Below are positions 17,804 to 26,690 of a stretch of DNA of 64,000 nt, piece after piece (positions within the stretch are counted from its first letter, which is position 1; every line of letters begins with the position of its first letter). Origin of the DNA: Micromonospora tarapacensis (GTDB lineage Bacteria > Actinomycetota > Actinomycetes > Mycobacteriales > Micromonosporaceae); assembly GCF_019697375.1 (NCBI RefSeq), contig NZ_JAHCDI010000004.1:2343324-2407323 (forward strand), in the 5' to 3' direction. The notes under the pieces are model-generated. The model searched no databases, had not been told where the DNA came from, and saw nothing but the letters and a program-made list of their open reading frames with translations. The position numbers and the translations under genes were made by a program.

Positions 17804-18969
17804 CCGTCCCGCGGGTGGCGCTGGTCGGCGCGAACGGGCACGGACGCTGGCATCGGCGGGTGCTCGGCCCGCTGCACGGCGCCGGTCGGGTGCGGCTGGT
17901 CGCGCTGGTCGACACCCGGCCGATCGAGCCGGAGCCGGCGGCACCGGTGCCGGCCGGCGTGCCGGTGTTCACCGATCACCGGATGATGCTCGCCGAGGTC
18001 GCGCCGGACGTGGTGGTGATCTGCACCCCACCGCACACCCACCTGCCGATCGCCCGGGACGCGGTGGCCGCCGGCGCCGACGTGCTGCTGGAGAAGCCAC
18101 CGGTGCTCTGCACCGCCGAGCACGAGGAACTGGCCGCGGCGCTGGCCGCCACCGGCCGGGTGGCACAGGTCGGCTTCCAGGCGCTCGGCTCGGTCGCGCT
18201 GACCACGCTGACCGACGCGGTGCGGGCGGGCCGGCTGGGCACGGTCACCGGTATCGCCACGGTCGCCGCGTGGCAGCGACCGGACGCCTACTACGCCCGC
18301 GCGCCCTGGGCCGGGCGGCGCCAGGTCGACGGTCGACCGGTGCTCGACGGCGCGCTGGCCAACCCCCTCGCTCATGCGGTCATGCAGTGCCTGGCGGTCG
18401 CCGAGGCCGTCGGCGACGGCCCGGTGCGGCCGGCGACGGTCGAGGTGGAGCGGTACCGCGTGCGGCCGATCGAGGTCGACGACACCGCCGTGCTGCGGGT
18501 ACGGACATCCGACGGCCCACCGATCGTGGCCGCGGTGACCCTCGCCGGGGAGGACTTCGTCCCCGGCGAGGTGATCGTCACCGGCAGCGCCGGGCGGGCC
18601 GTGTTGGAGTACCCGACCGACCGGCTGTTGCTGCCCGGCCAGGCGACTGCCCGCGAGGTGCCCGGCCGGTGCGGGCTGCTGGAGAACCTGCTCGCCCACC
18701 GCGCCGATCCACGCCTGCCGCTGATCGCGCCGCTGGCCCGTTCCGCGCCGTTCACCGCCGTGCTGACCGCCCTACAGGCGGCGCCCGAGCCGACGCTGCT
18801 CGGCGGCGCGCTGGTCGACGCCGCCGGCACCGGCCCGCGGCGGGTGCTGCGGTTGCGGGGCGTGAACGGGGAACTGCGCCGGGCCGCCGCGTACGGCGCG
18901 CTGCCGTCGGAATTCGGGGTGCCGTGGGCAGTCGCCCCCTGGCGGATCGACCTGACCGAGCCGGAATAG
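17800..18969 (+). CDS. Gfo/Idh/MocA family oxidoreductase
   Basis: A 389-residue NAD(P)-dependent oxidoreductase with N-terminal Rossmann motif ALVGANGHGRWH, the segment VVVICTPPHTHLPIA and the family motif EKPP near residue 100. GTG 17800 overlaps the stop of the reductase gene (GTGA), so it is the fifth and last gene of the operon. Together with the DUF6807 protein encoded on the other side of the regulator it forms a pairing common in bacterial sugar operons. Substrate unknown. Confidence 0.9.
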   Translation: MTVPRVALVGANGHGRWHRRVLGPLHGAGRVRLVALVDTRPIEPEPAAPVPAGVPVFTDHRMMLAEVAPDVVVICTPPHTHLPIARDAVAAGADVLLEKPPVLCTAEHEELAAALAATGRVAQVGFQALGSVALTTLTDAVRAGRLGTVTGIATVAAWQRPDAYYARAPWAGRRQVDGRPVLDGALANPLAHAVMQCLAVAEAVGDGPVRPATVEVERYRVRPIEVDDTAVLRVRTSDGPPIVAAVTLAGEDFVPGEVIVTGSAGRAVLEYPTDRLLLPGQATAREVPGRCGLLENLLAHRADPRLPLIAPLARSAPFTAVLTALQAAPEPTLLGGALVDAAGTGPRRVLRLRGVNGELRRAAAYGALPSEFGVPWAVAPWRIDLTEPE

Positions 18970-19063
18970 GAGGGCGGCACCGCAACGGACTGCAAATCCT
19001 CGATCCCCCAGGGTCCAACTCGCCGGCCTCTGCCCGACCACGGCCCCCGCTCCCCTCGCCAGG
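18970..19063. other. Intergenic boundary with a tRNA-like stretch
   Basis: This gap separates the catabolic operon from the accessory region. It contains ACGGACTGCAAATCC followed by GGGTCCAACTCGCC, which resembles an anticodon arm of Cys type and part of a T arm, but without a convincing D arm or acceptor stem. It could be a relic of a tRNA-based attachment site or chance. No gene is supported here. Confidence 0.2.
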
Positions 19064-19927
19064 TCAGCCGGCGCGGTGAAGCTGGTGGGCCGCGCGGAGC
19101 GTCGGCACGACCGTCCCGTGCAGGTACGGCGCCGAGGTTAGTCGCCCCCAGTGGTCGGTGAGGCGCATCGCCGACGGGTGGGTGAAGGCGGCGACCAGCG
19201 TGTCCACTCCAGCGATCCGTGCACGTTCGAGGTGCGATCCGAGCCGACAGCGGTTACTCATCACCGAGGTGAGTGTCCGGTGGACCTCGACTCCCTGAAC
19301 GATGCACAACGTCGGTTCGAGGATCCGTACGGTCGCTGACAGGTGCGGCAGACAGTTGCGGCTCATGGTCGGATTCCCCAGCGACTTCGCGCGGCCGGCC
19401 ATCGTGGCGGAGCAGAGGCGCAGGTTCGCCATGGCGTAGGTGTCGAACAGGTGCACGGACCGGAGCCGGCCGGGCAGGCGAAGCAGTTCCCCGTTTCGGT
19501 CCGGACCCGGATCTCGACCCACCGCGATCCGCAGCGCGCTGGCGACGCCCCTCATGTGCGGGTTCCGGGAGGGGAAGGCTGTTGCGGCGGAGGTCATCAC
19601 CTCGGCGTGCCGCTCGTCCAAGCTCACGCCCTCGCGGGGGCGGCCGGTCTCCATCGCGATGACCAGAATGCGCAGCGGACGGTCACCGAGCCGCAGGTCG
19701 TAGTGCCGACCCACGTGGGAGAGCTGGCCGGCGGCGAAGGCCGCGCTCGGCCGTGCCGCGCCGGCCCGGTCGCGAAGGGCACTGCGCCGGCACCGGTCGA
19801 GATTGCGGCAGACGCAGGCACCCGACTCGGCGAGAACGTTCGCCGTCAGGTAGCGACGGAGACCCTCGATCCGGCGAGCGGTCGCAGCCGGGTCACTGGC
19901 GAGGCGCGACGCCTTATCCGCGAACAT
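19064..19927 (-). CDS. Uracil-DNA-glycosylase-superfamily-like protein
   Basis: A 287-residue protein. The start is ATG 19927, overlapping the end of the nuclease-fold gene by 14 bases. A Cys cluster (CVCRNLDRC) near residue 40 could bind an Fe-S centre, as in type 4 and 5 uracil-DNA glycosylases. The core follows the superfamily order: a strand plus motif I-like LRILVIAMETGR, NCLPHLSATVRILEPTLCIVQG, and an HPS motif III-like stretch in AFTHPSAM. It may act on damaged or modified bases, or be a non-enzymatic family member. Coupling to a PD-(D/E)XK protein suggests a two-gene DNA-processing or defence module. Confidence 0.65.
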   Translation of the reverse strand: MFADKASRLASDPAATARRIEGLRRYLTANVLAESGACVCRNLDRCRRSALRDRAGAARPSAAFAAGQLSHVGRHYDLRLGDRPLRILVIAMETGRPREGVSLDERHAEVMTSAATAFPSRNPHMRGVASALRIAVGRDPGPDRNGELLRLPGRLRSVHLFDTYAMANLRLCSATMAGRAKSLGNPTMSRNCLPHLSATVRILEPTLCIVQGVEVHRTLTSVMSNRCRLGSHLERARIAGVDTLVAAFTHPSAMRLTDHWGRLTSAPYLHGTVVPTLRAAHQLHRAG

Positions 19928-20657
19928 CGGACTCAGCCCGTAGCGCCCGGGTGAGCACCGCCGGTGCGTCGAGATCGTTGACGGGCACACCCAGCCATCG
20001 AAAACGGCCACTGCTGCCGGGTAGGTCGGTGTAGTCCCGCCAACTGAGGACGTAGTCACCGGTCAGGTCGCGTTGGTTCGGCAGATGGTGGCTGCCGTCG
20101 CGCCCCCACCGGAGGGTGCCGGTGAGCCGCCTGCCGTCGTGGACACGGAACTCCTGGTCCCGTGTGATCCGGTTGGGCGGCGGTGCATTCCACAAAGCGC
20201 GGTCGTTGGTCAGGAGGATCGCGAGGCCGTTCGTACCCGTATCGCCGGAGCGGCAGAACCGCTCCAGCCTCGCGATGTCGAAGACGAAGTTGCGCCGAGC
20301 CAGGTCGGCGGCGGCATGGCCACGTAGCCGGAACTCTTCGTCCGTGCCGGGGTCGGTGCCGGCCCAGCGGGCCGTGAAGTACTTGAACTCGATCGCGGTG
20401 CGTCCTTTCGGGCCGCAGCAGAGTAGATCCAGGTACTCGGCCTTGTCCTGCCGCACCTCTAGGCGGACTGAGACGGCTGCGTCGATCCGATGGACCACCC
20501 AGGCAAAGGCGTGCTGGAAGTCAGCCTCCGAGTGGAACACCCTCCGCCTGGTCCGCAACTCGTCCATCACGGAGTCCAACGGCACAGTTCCAGCGATTCG
20601 CACCCGCGCTCCTCCACCCTGCAACACCGGTCCGGCCACAACAATCCGAATGGACAT
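19914..20657 (-). CDS. PD-(D/E)XK nuclease-fold protein of unknown role
   Basis: A 247-residue protein starting at ATG 20657. The central segment EVRQDKAEYLDLLCC, followed after a few residues by TAIEFKYF, gives the E...D...E-x-K arrangement of the PD-(D/E)XK fold. Its C-terminal half (SWRDYTDLPGSSGRFRWL) is not recognised. It overlaps the downstream glycosylase-like gene, so both are likely made together. A restriction-type or repair nuclease role is an inference from fold and location in an accessory region. Confidence 0.6.
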   Translation of the reverse strand: MSIRIVVAGPVLQGGGARVRIAGTVPLDSVMDELRTRRRVFHSEADFQHAFAWVVHRIDAAVSVRLEVRQDKAEYLDLLCCGPKGRTAIEFKYFTARWAGTDPGTDEEFRLRGHAAADLARRNFVFDIARLERFCRSGDTGTNGLAILLTNDRALWNAPPPNRITRDQEFRVHDGRRLTGTLRWGRDGSHHLPNQRDLTGDYVLSWRDYTDLPGSSGRFRWLGVPVNDLDAPAVLTRALRAESDVRG

Positions 20658-20721
20658 GGTGACCGAACGGAGCCACAGAGGGAAACAACCGATCAGGCAA
20701 GGGTGTCCGCCGACCGCACCA

Positions 20722-21021
20722 TCAGCCCTGAAGTGAGCGCTTCACGGAGAAGGGTGGTCTCCCTCGCACTCGGCCCGGCCGCGCCAGCGACTCGCCGGGG
20801 TTCAGCCCGAGCACCACCATTCGCGGCGTGAATTCCAGACCGAGAAGATCAGCATGGTACGGCTCCGGGAAACCTGCACGGGTCACCTCACCGGGGCCGA
20901 CACCCACATAGGAGTGAAACCACTCCTCAAGCTGCTGTGGCAGGTGGTCGTCACCCTCCAGCCGTGCCTCGATATGAGCATCCCAGAAGGCCGCGACGCG
21001 CTGCCGCGCGGAGATCGCCAT
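20722..21021 (-). pseudogene. Truncated glycosylase-like gene
   Basis: About 99 residues from ATG 21021 contain FPEPYHADLLGLEF and MVVLGLNPGESL, the latter matching motif I of the uracil-DNA-glycosylase superfamily. The frame then stops after a short basic tail (KRSLQG), leaving out motif III and most of the domain. It looks like the 5' remnant of a second glycosylase-like gene beside the intact one at 19064-19927. Confidence 0.5.
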
Positions 21022-21093
21022 GGCGAGACGGTAGCGACGGCACACGGGCAGAGCCAGATCCGTCGTCGACCGACACGTGTGTGGTTCCTGGGA

Positions 21094-22007
21094 TCACGGG
21101 GGCCGGCGGCTGGCCAGGATGGCGAGGGTTTCCCGGCGTACCGCCTCCGGCTCGCGCACGAGCCGACGATGGGCGAAACGGACGACCAGGATGCCGAGGG
21201 CGGCCAGTTGCGCATCCCGGCGCAGGTCGAACTCGCGCTGTCGTGGATCACCGTGGGTGGTGGCACCGTCAAGTTCGATGTTGAGGCGTTCCGGCTCGGC
21301 GTAGAGGTCGAGGTAGACGGTGCGCCGGCCGAGCTGGACTCGGACCTGCCGCTGGAACGCCGGCATTCCAAGGCCAGTGAAGACTCGCTCGTGCCCCCAG
21401 ATCTCCAGCGGACTGCGGCAGCCCTCGGCCAGCCGGGTCAGCAGCGTGCGCAGCGCTCCTCGGCCAGTCACCCGCGCCGTTCCGTCGAGCGCAGCTTGCA
21501 ACCGCCCAGGGGTGGTCAGCCGGTCGTTGACCGCCCTGATCATTGGCGTCCGTTGCTCGGCCAACGGACGCATCGGCCAGGAGTCGACGAGGGCTCGCTC
21601 GATGGTGGTCACCGGCAGCCCTTGTCGTACCACCACCGACGGTGTCGGCGCAGCCCCCACACGTCGAGGGCAGTGAGGTGGCTGAGCGCGCCGCGCCCGC
21701 GTACCCAGGCGGAGACCGCACGGCGACCGAGGGCCGGGCCGATCCGGCTGAGCGGCGGGCCGGTCGCGCGCTCGATGGGAGCGTTCAGAAGGTGCGCCGC
21801 CGCGAACACCTCGGGCAGGACCCGCACCAGTTCACCGTTGGTGCACGCCCGCTGCAGGATCCACGCCGGCACGACCTGCTCGACAATGGATCGGGTCACC
21901 AGCCCGTGGCCGCGCTCTACCAGGTCCGCCAACACCGCATCCACGCCATCGACCGTGCCGCCCAGCACCAGGGTCCCGCAACGACGAAGCCCCCACTCTG
22001 TGGACAA
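21094..22007 (-). pseudogene. AbiEi/DUF559-type protein gene broken by a frameshift
   Basis: Two overlapping frames make up one recognisable protein. The first (from TTG 22007 to about 21609) carries the AbiEi-like N-terminal wing-helix and ends ALSHLTALDVWGLRRHRR. The second (about 21660 to 21094) continues with GLPVTTIERALVDSWP and a Vsr-like nuclease-fold domain (YLDLYAEPERLNIELDGATTHGD). Intact relatives have both parts in one chain of about 290-300 residues, so a single indel near 21610-21660 separates them. Either a real pseudogene or a sequencing error. Confidence 0.65.
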
Positions 22008-22203
22008 CGACCCCGCTGTGGACGACCCCCGTCACCAGCCACCATCTGCTATGGCGCGCACCGCGTCTCATCGTGGCGGTGTGGCTGTTCACACGACGGC
22101 GTGTCGAGCAGCCACACTGCCGCGATCAGGGGAAGCCTCGTCCTCGTTGCAGCGGGTGTCGCGGGTCCAGCGGGAGGTGGGGGAGATCGGATATAAGAGA
22201 CGC

Positions 22204-22977
22204 ATGGAGCTGCCGCCGTACCTGGCCACCATGCCGATGCACGCGATCACCGAGATGCACGGAGAGGCCGGCCTGCGGGAGCGGTTCCGGCTGGAGACCG
22301 AGCCCTTCGACGCCGACAGCCGGCGCCGCCTCGACGATGCCCTCGACCTGGCCGCCCGGCTGCACCGCCACGACCGGCGATCCCGGGAGCCCTACCTCAA
22401 CCATCTGCTCCGGGTGGCGATCCGGATGCTGCACCACTATCAGGTAGGCGACGTCGACGTGATCGTCGCCGGCCTGCTCCACGACACCGTCGAGGACCAC
22501 CCCGTTGAACTCGCCAACGACCGTCCCCCCGCCAAGCCGGCTGCCAGCGACCAGGCCGCCGGCGACGGGACGGCCACCGATCCGACGACGGCGGCGCTGG
22601 CAGTGCTCGCCGACCGGTTCGGTTCCCGGGTGGCACGCCTGGTCGCAGCGGTCACCAACCCGCACTGGGATCCCGGTCGGGATCGCCACGAGCAGTACCA
22701 CGAGCACATCGCGACCAGCCTCGACCGGGAACCGTGGGCACGGGTCGTCAAGATTTCCGACTTCACCGACAACGGCGTCGGCGTGATCCACTCCGTCGGG
22801 CCGAAGGTCGAGTCGTCGGCCCGCAAGTACCGGCCGTTGGTCCCGGTCTACCGGGACCTCGTGACCCGCGCCGACACCCCGCTGTCCGAGCCGGTGAAGC
22901 AGCACATCCTGGAGCAGCTCGACCTGGCCGAGGAACGCTTCAGCGCCATCCTCGACCAGCCCGCCCAACCGGCCTGA
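22204..22977 (+). CDS. HD-domain phosphohydrolase, RelA/SpoT hydrolase-like
   Basis: A 257-residue protein with the metal-dependent HD fold. It shows PYLNHLLRVAIRML, the diagnostic GLLHDTVEDH near residue 100, and the later helix RVVKISDFTDNG, the order seen in the (p)ppGpp hydrolase half of RelA/SpoT. No synthetase or TGS domain follows, so it would be a single-domain hydrolase; the natural nucleotide is unknown. An acidic, low-complexity insertion of about 25 residues follows the HD motif. It stands alone in its direction. Confidence 0.85.
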   Translation: MELPPYLATMPMHAITEMHGEAGLRERFRLETEPFDADSRRRLDDALDLAARLHRHDRRSREPYLNHLLRVAIRMLHHYQVGDVDVIVAGLLHDTVEDHPVELANDRPPAKPAASDQAAGDGTATDPTTAALAVLADRFGSRVARLVAAVTNPHWDPGRDRHEQYHEHIATSLDREPWARVVKISDFTDNGVGVIHSVGPKVESSARKYRPLVPVYRDLVTRADTPLSEPVKQHILEQLDLAEERFSAILDQPAQPA

Positions 22978-22990
22978 GCCGGTCGCCCGG

Positions 22991-23539
22991 TCAACGTTCG
23001 GCAGCGACGCCGGCGTGCGGGTCACGTCTGCTGGTGAGCCGGCCCACCAGCAGCGCGGCCTGGGCCACCGACCCACCGCCGACGCCCAGTCCGCCTCGGG
23101 CCGCACCGTAGAACCCGTCCCGTGCCTCGTTGGCCCGGTGCAGCAGACCGGGCAGCTCGGTCCGATCCGATCCGTTGCGGGCGAGGCGCTCGATCTCCCA
23201 GACCACGTCCCGCCAGGCCCGACCCGCGGTCACCGTGGGCCCGTCGCCGAGCAGCAGCACGTTTTCCCAGGCGAGCGTGTGCCGGAAGTCGGCCTCCGCC
23301 AGCGCGGCGAGTTCCTCGTCCCGGTCGAGGTAGCCGCCGATCAGCCGGCTGGCGATGGTGTGCACCTCCTTGAGCGCCCGCGCGAACTCGGCGTACGCGT
23401 CCAGCCGCCGCTCGTCCCAGCGCACCGTCTGGCTCCGTCGCCACCGCGACCGGTCCGCCAGCGAGGTGGCGACGATCGTGCCGATCGTGCCGACCAGCAC
23501 GCCCACGAGCGCGGGCAACTGCCCGACGAGACTCCCCAT
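22991..23539 (-). CDS. Membrane-anchored hypothetical protein
   Basis: A 182-residue protein. One N-terminal hydrophobic helix (LPALVGVLVGTIGTIVATSLA) is followed by a cytoplasmic helical domain rich in Arg, Glu and Ala (WDERRLDAYAEFARALKEVH). This layout of a short anchor plus four-helix-like domain is common in actinomycete proteins without assigned function. It converges with the HD gene, leaving 13 bases between their stops. Confidence 0.7.
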   Translation of the reverse strand: MGSLVGQLPALVGVLVGTIGTIVATSLADRSRWRRSQTVRWDERRLDAYAEFARALKEVHTIASRLIGGYLDRDEELAALAEADFRHTLAWENVLLLGDGPTVTAGRAWRDVVWEIERLARNGSDRTELPGLLHRANEARDGFYGAARGGLGVGGGSVAQAALLVGRLTSRRDPHAGVAAER

Positions 23540-23654
23540 GGCGCAAGCCTGCCAGGTGTCGACAAACCGGAGGCGGGTCGTCGGGAGTGGACGTGGCTTC
23601 AGTACGATACGCGGATCTAGGCCCTACCCGACGACCCCGCTGATAGGAGCCGGC

Positions 23655-24035
23655 ATGGCCAGCCCGGATGCCGAACTCGCCGCGAAGCTTCAGCCGGAGG
23701 TGCCGCACGCCGCACGGATCTGGAACTACTGGATGGGCGGCAAGGACAACTTCCAGTCCGACCGCGCGGCCGGCGACGCCGTGGCCGAGGTCTATCCGGA
23801 GATCGTGGTGATGGCGCAGCAGTCGCGCCGGTTCCTCATCCAGGCCGTGCGGTACCTGGCCGCCGAGGCGGGCGTCCGGCAGTTCCTGGACATCGGCACC
23901 GGCCTGCCCACCATGCAGAACACCCACGAGGTCGCCCAGGGCATCGCGTCCGACGCACGGATCGTCTACGTGGACAACGACCATATCAAGTCGGGTTGTG
24001 CGCACACGAACGATCGCCGTCCGGTGCTACATTAG
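23655..24035 (+). pseudogene. SAM methyltransferase (DUF574 type), 3' truncated
   Basis: From ATG 23655 the frame encodes the N-terminal half of the actinomycete DUF574 methyltransferase family: RIWNYWMGGKDNFQSDR, then the SAM-binding strand QFLDIGTGLPTMQNTHE and RIVYVDND. The family match ends abruptly near 23985, where the sequence changes and the frame stops within 17 codons. Intact members have about 270 residues, so roughly 55% is lost. This point is one of several broken junctions in the region. Confidence 0.75.
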
Positions 24036-24070
24036 CGGCGTTGCTTACAACCCCGTCGCCCGGGTAACGA

Positions 24071-24223
24071 TTGCCGGTAGGTGACCGACGCAACGACGAC
24101 CGCGATCAGGTCGTCGCCAAATTGATCGCCCGGGGAGCCGGGAAGCTGTGGGACGGTCGGCAAGGCCCGCACACCTGGGTCACGATGGCCGACCCGGACG
24201 GCAACGAGTGTTGCGTCGCCTAA
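24071..24223 (+). pseudogene. Remnant of a glyoxalase/VOC-family gene
   Basis: About 50 codons ending at TAA 24221-24223 encode GPHTWVTMADPDGNECCVA, the conserved C-terminal strand of VOC (glyoxalase-like) proteins. The upstream part of the gene is absent. It lies directly after the truncated methyltransferase and marks another deletion junction. Confidence 0.6.
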
Positions 24224-24693
24224 TCTAGCGCGCCATGGCTCCGGTGGCATTTTCGCTGGGCGACGCTGCTTCCGAGTCTGTGCGACAGTCCGAAATCCGT
24301 ACATCGGAAGGACGCTACCTGCGCGGGCCGGCCGGAGCCCGAGGCTGGCGTGGCTGTTCGTCGCGCCGATGTCGTTCGGTAGCGGGTCGTCGCGAAGATC
24401 CATGCCCGGCGACCGCCACCAAGCCCGGATCTTCTGCCGCCACCGGTGCGGTCCAGGCTCGGTGCCGGTGGCCGACCCGCTGCCGACCGCCGGGGCACTC
24501 GGCCCGGTCGGGGTGCAGACGCCGGACATGCTGACCGTGAAGGTCAACCACGCCAACCAGATTGCCAGGGAGCTGCGGGACGGTTGGCAGAGCCCGCACA
24601 CGTCCTTGTCGACAGCGCATAGTAAACACTCGCGACCTGCACAACCGTACGGTCACCCTGCCGGCAGACGCGTCCCAAACTCCCCTGTCCGAG
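24224..24693. other. Gap without a recognisable gene
   Basis: About 470 bases between two gene remnants. No frame on either strand looks like a known protein. A short stretch near 24580-24605 (GGGACGGTTGGCAGAGCCCGCACAC) resembles 24151-24176 in the VOC remnant, suggesting a decayed partial duplication. I see no promoter, RNA gene or intact reading frame. Confidence 0.4.
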
Positions 24694-24862
24694 CGTGACG
24701 GCCACGCCGCGCGCGGTCTACGCTGGTGGCGCGCAAGATGGGCGGAGGTCGGTGAAAGTGGCTAGTCAAGCAAGGCGTCCACCCAATGACCTGCTCCGGT
24801 CCGCGCGGCTGAGCCGGATCTCGTCGTCCGGATCGGGCCGCTGTATGTCCCGCCAGGAGCTC
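24694..24862 (+). repeat. Direct repeat copy A: 5' end of an XRE regulator gene
   Basis: This ~169-base stretch is nearly the same as 34180-34346, in the same orientation. Both contain the upstream region and first 35 or so codons of an XRE-type regulator (PNDLLRSARLSR, SGSGRCMSRQEL). In copy A the gene breaks right after MSRQEL and runs into unrelated sequence. The two copies bracket 9.3 kb that includes the Wadjet genes. Confidence 0.8.
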
Positions 24863-24865
24863 CTC

Positions 24866-24978
24866 CCGCGTAGGTGATGGTGCGGTCGGCGAGGTCCTGT
24901 AGTTCGCCTCGGGTGTACCAGCGAGCGTCGACCGCTTCTGTCGGGTCGGTTCGGATGTCGCCAGTCAACATTGGCCTG
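24866..24978 (-). pseudogene. Remnant of a NUDIX hydrolase gene
   Basis: On the minus strand about 38 codons encode TGDIRTDPTEAVDARWYTR and GELQDLADRTITYAGG, a typical C-terminal segment of actinomycete NUDIX hydrolases. The NUDIX box itself is absent, so this is a fragment. It abuts repeat copy A with no spacer, which makes this a recombination junction. Confidence 0.5.
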
Positions 24979-25109
24979 AGAGATCGTCCAGAAGTGGCCA
25001 ACGCCGAGCAGCCCGTCCCGGCGGCGGCAGATTTTGTCGCGCCGGTGGCTACGTAACCATGGCGTAGCTGAGCCTCCTGGCGCGCAGCCGATCGAACGAC
25101 CTTCGATGA

Positions 25110-25457
25110 TCAGTCATCGAGGCCGATGAGCCGCTTGCGCAGCCGGGTGAGGGTGCTGAGAGCCGACCGGGCGTCACCTTCGCTGTCAATGATCTCTTCC
25201 AGCGTTCCGAGGAGCTGGCGTACTTCGTAGCCGTGCAGGACAACCGACCGGACCTGCGGCAGGGTCACGTCCGCCTCGAACGCCTCCAAGCCGAGATCTT
25301 CGCCATGGTGATCGGCGCGGATCTGCTTCACCAAAGTGTCCGGCGAGACGTCGCTGTCTCGGACGATGTCCACGAAGTCGAAGAGGTCGCCATAGGTTAG
25401 GTTCTCATTGATTTCGACTCGGGCGCGAAGGGTCACACAGCGATTCTGCCACGCCAT
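25110..25457 (-). CDS. Hypothetical protein, 115 residues
   Basis: An acidic 115-residue protein beginning at ATG 25457 (GTG 25436 is also possible). It contains YGDLFDFVDIVRDSDVSPDTLV and ends with a basic helix (TLTRLRKRLIGLDD). No family is recognised and no membrane segment is present. It lies between a decayed NUDIX fragment and a decayed STAND gene. Codon use and the lack of frame breaks favour a real gene, but confidence is moderate. Confidence 0.5.
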   Translation of the reverse strand: MAWQNRCVTLRARVEINENLTYGDLFDFVDIVRDSDVSPDTLVKQIRADHHGEDLGLEAFEADVTLPQVRSVVLHGYEVRQLLGTLEEIIDSEGDARSALSTLTRLRKRLIGLDD

Positions 25458-25504
25458 GCCACAGGCCCGACCTCCCGACGGGACGGCGCACGTCGCGCGG
25501 CCTG

Positions 25505-26690
25505 TCAGGTCGTGACAGGTTCTGACAGGTCAGCGGGCCTGACAGGTCGCCGCACCAACTGATCGGACGGCTCTCGTTGCGTAGCAGATTGGCGAGACCG
25601 GCGGTGAGCCCGACCACGCGGTGGTGCTGCGTGCGGGCCGTGGTGTGGTGCAAGCAGGCGAGTAGGTTCGCCCGTTCGATACGTAGCCAATGAGCGGCGG
25701 AGTCCCAACCGGCCAGGTCGGGCGCGGGCCGCCGGCGCCACCACCGTTGTGGTCGCGGGGTGGGCGTAGCGGGCGATCAGGCGGTCGGCTCGGCTGGCCG
25801 TGTGTTGGTAGTAGTCCAGCAGCCGCTCCACGGCCTCATCACGTACCTCGGGCGAGTCGGTCGTGGTGGCGAGGGTGTGAGTGAAGGCGCGGATGAGGTC
25901 GTGCATCCGGTAGCGGCGGGGCTCGGTTTCGTCGAGGAGGTGATCGCTGTAAAGCTCGTCGAGGTGTTCGGCGGCCCGGTCGAGGGGGTGGCGTCGGTCA
26001 GGGCGGGCCGAGGCGTAGGTGTCGATGTCGACGCCCGGGTGCAGGCCGAGGAGCCGGAAGAACCGCTGCCGTTCGGGTCGCAGGTGGCGGTAGGACAGCT
26101 CGAACGCCGCCCGCACGGTGGCGTCCTCTCCTTTGACGGTTAGCACCCACCCGCTGGAGTGAAGCTCGGCGAGCAGGTCTGCCATGGTCCACCTGGGCCG
26201 GGTGGTGAACCGGCTCGCGGTGATGGCGATTGCCAGTGGCAGGTACCCGCATACCTCGACCAGTTCCGCGACCGCGTCGGGTTCGGCTTCAGCGCGGGGG
26301 ACCAGCCGTAGGAACATCGCCGCCGCGTCGTTCGAGGGTAGGAGTTCCAGGTTGAGGTGGGTAGCGTCGCGCAGATCGGCCAAGCGGACCCGGGAGGTGA
26401 TGAGCACCAACGCGCTGTTGGAGCCGGGCAGCAGCGGGAGTACCTGTGCCGTCGACCTCACGTTATCGAGCACGAGCAGGGCGCGCTTGCCGTTCATCCG
26501 GTCCCGCCAGAGAGCCGAGCTGCCTGCACCCCGTCGGGAAGCTGGTGGGGGTCGAGGCCGTCGGCGCGAAGCAGATCGGCGAGGGCGTCGGCCGAGCTGG
26601 TGGGTTCGTGGCCGGGGGTGTGACCGTGCAGGTCGAGGAAGAACTTGGACCTGCTCGCGCCGCGCAAATCAAATCCATCGACAACAGCGA
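25505..26690 (-). pseudogene. Decayed AfsR/STAND-type NB-ARC regulator gene
   Basis: Three frames together give the middle of an NB-ARC ATPase. They are KFFLDLHGHTPGHEP (about 26690-26510), then RALLVLDNVRSTAQVLPLLPG and the RHLRPERQRFFRLLGLHPG helical region (26497-25750), then WDSAAHWLRIERANLLACL (about 25720-25600). Frame changes near 26505 and 25740 and the missing P-loop, effector and C-terminal repeat parts mark it as a pseudogene. Intact relatives are large transcriptional regulators controlling secondary metabolism. Confidence 0.7.

Noticed and set aside
24032..24601. Minus-strand frame of 189 codons over the gap at 24.0-24.6 kb
   Set aside because: No recognisable motif, and it crosses two independent gene remnants on the other strand, so it is unlikely to be a gene.
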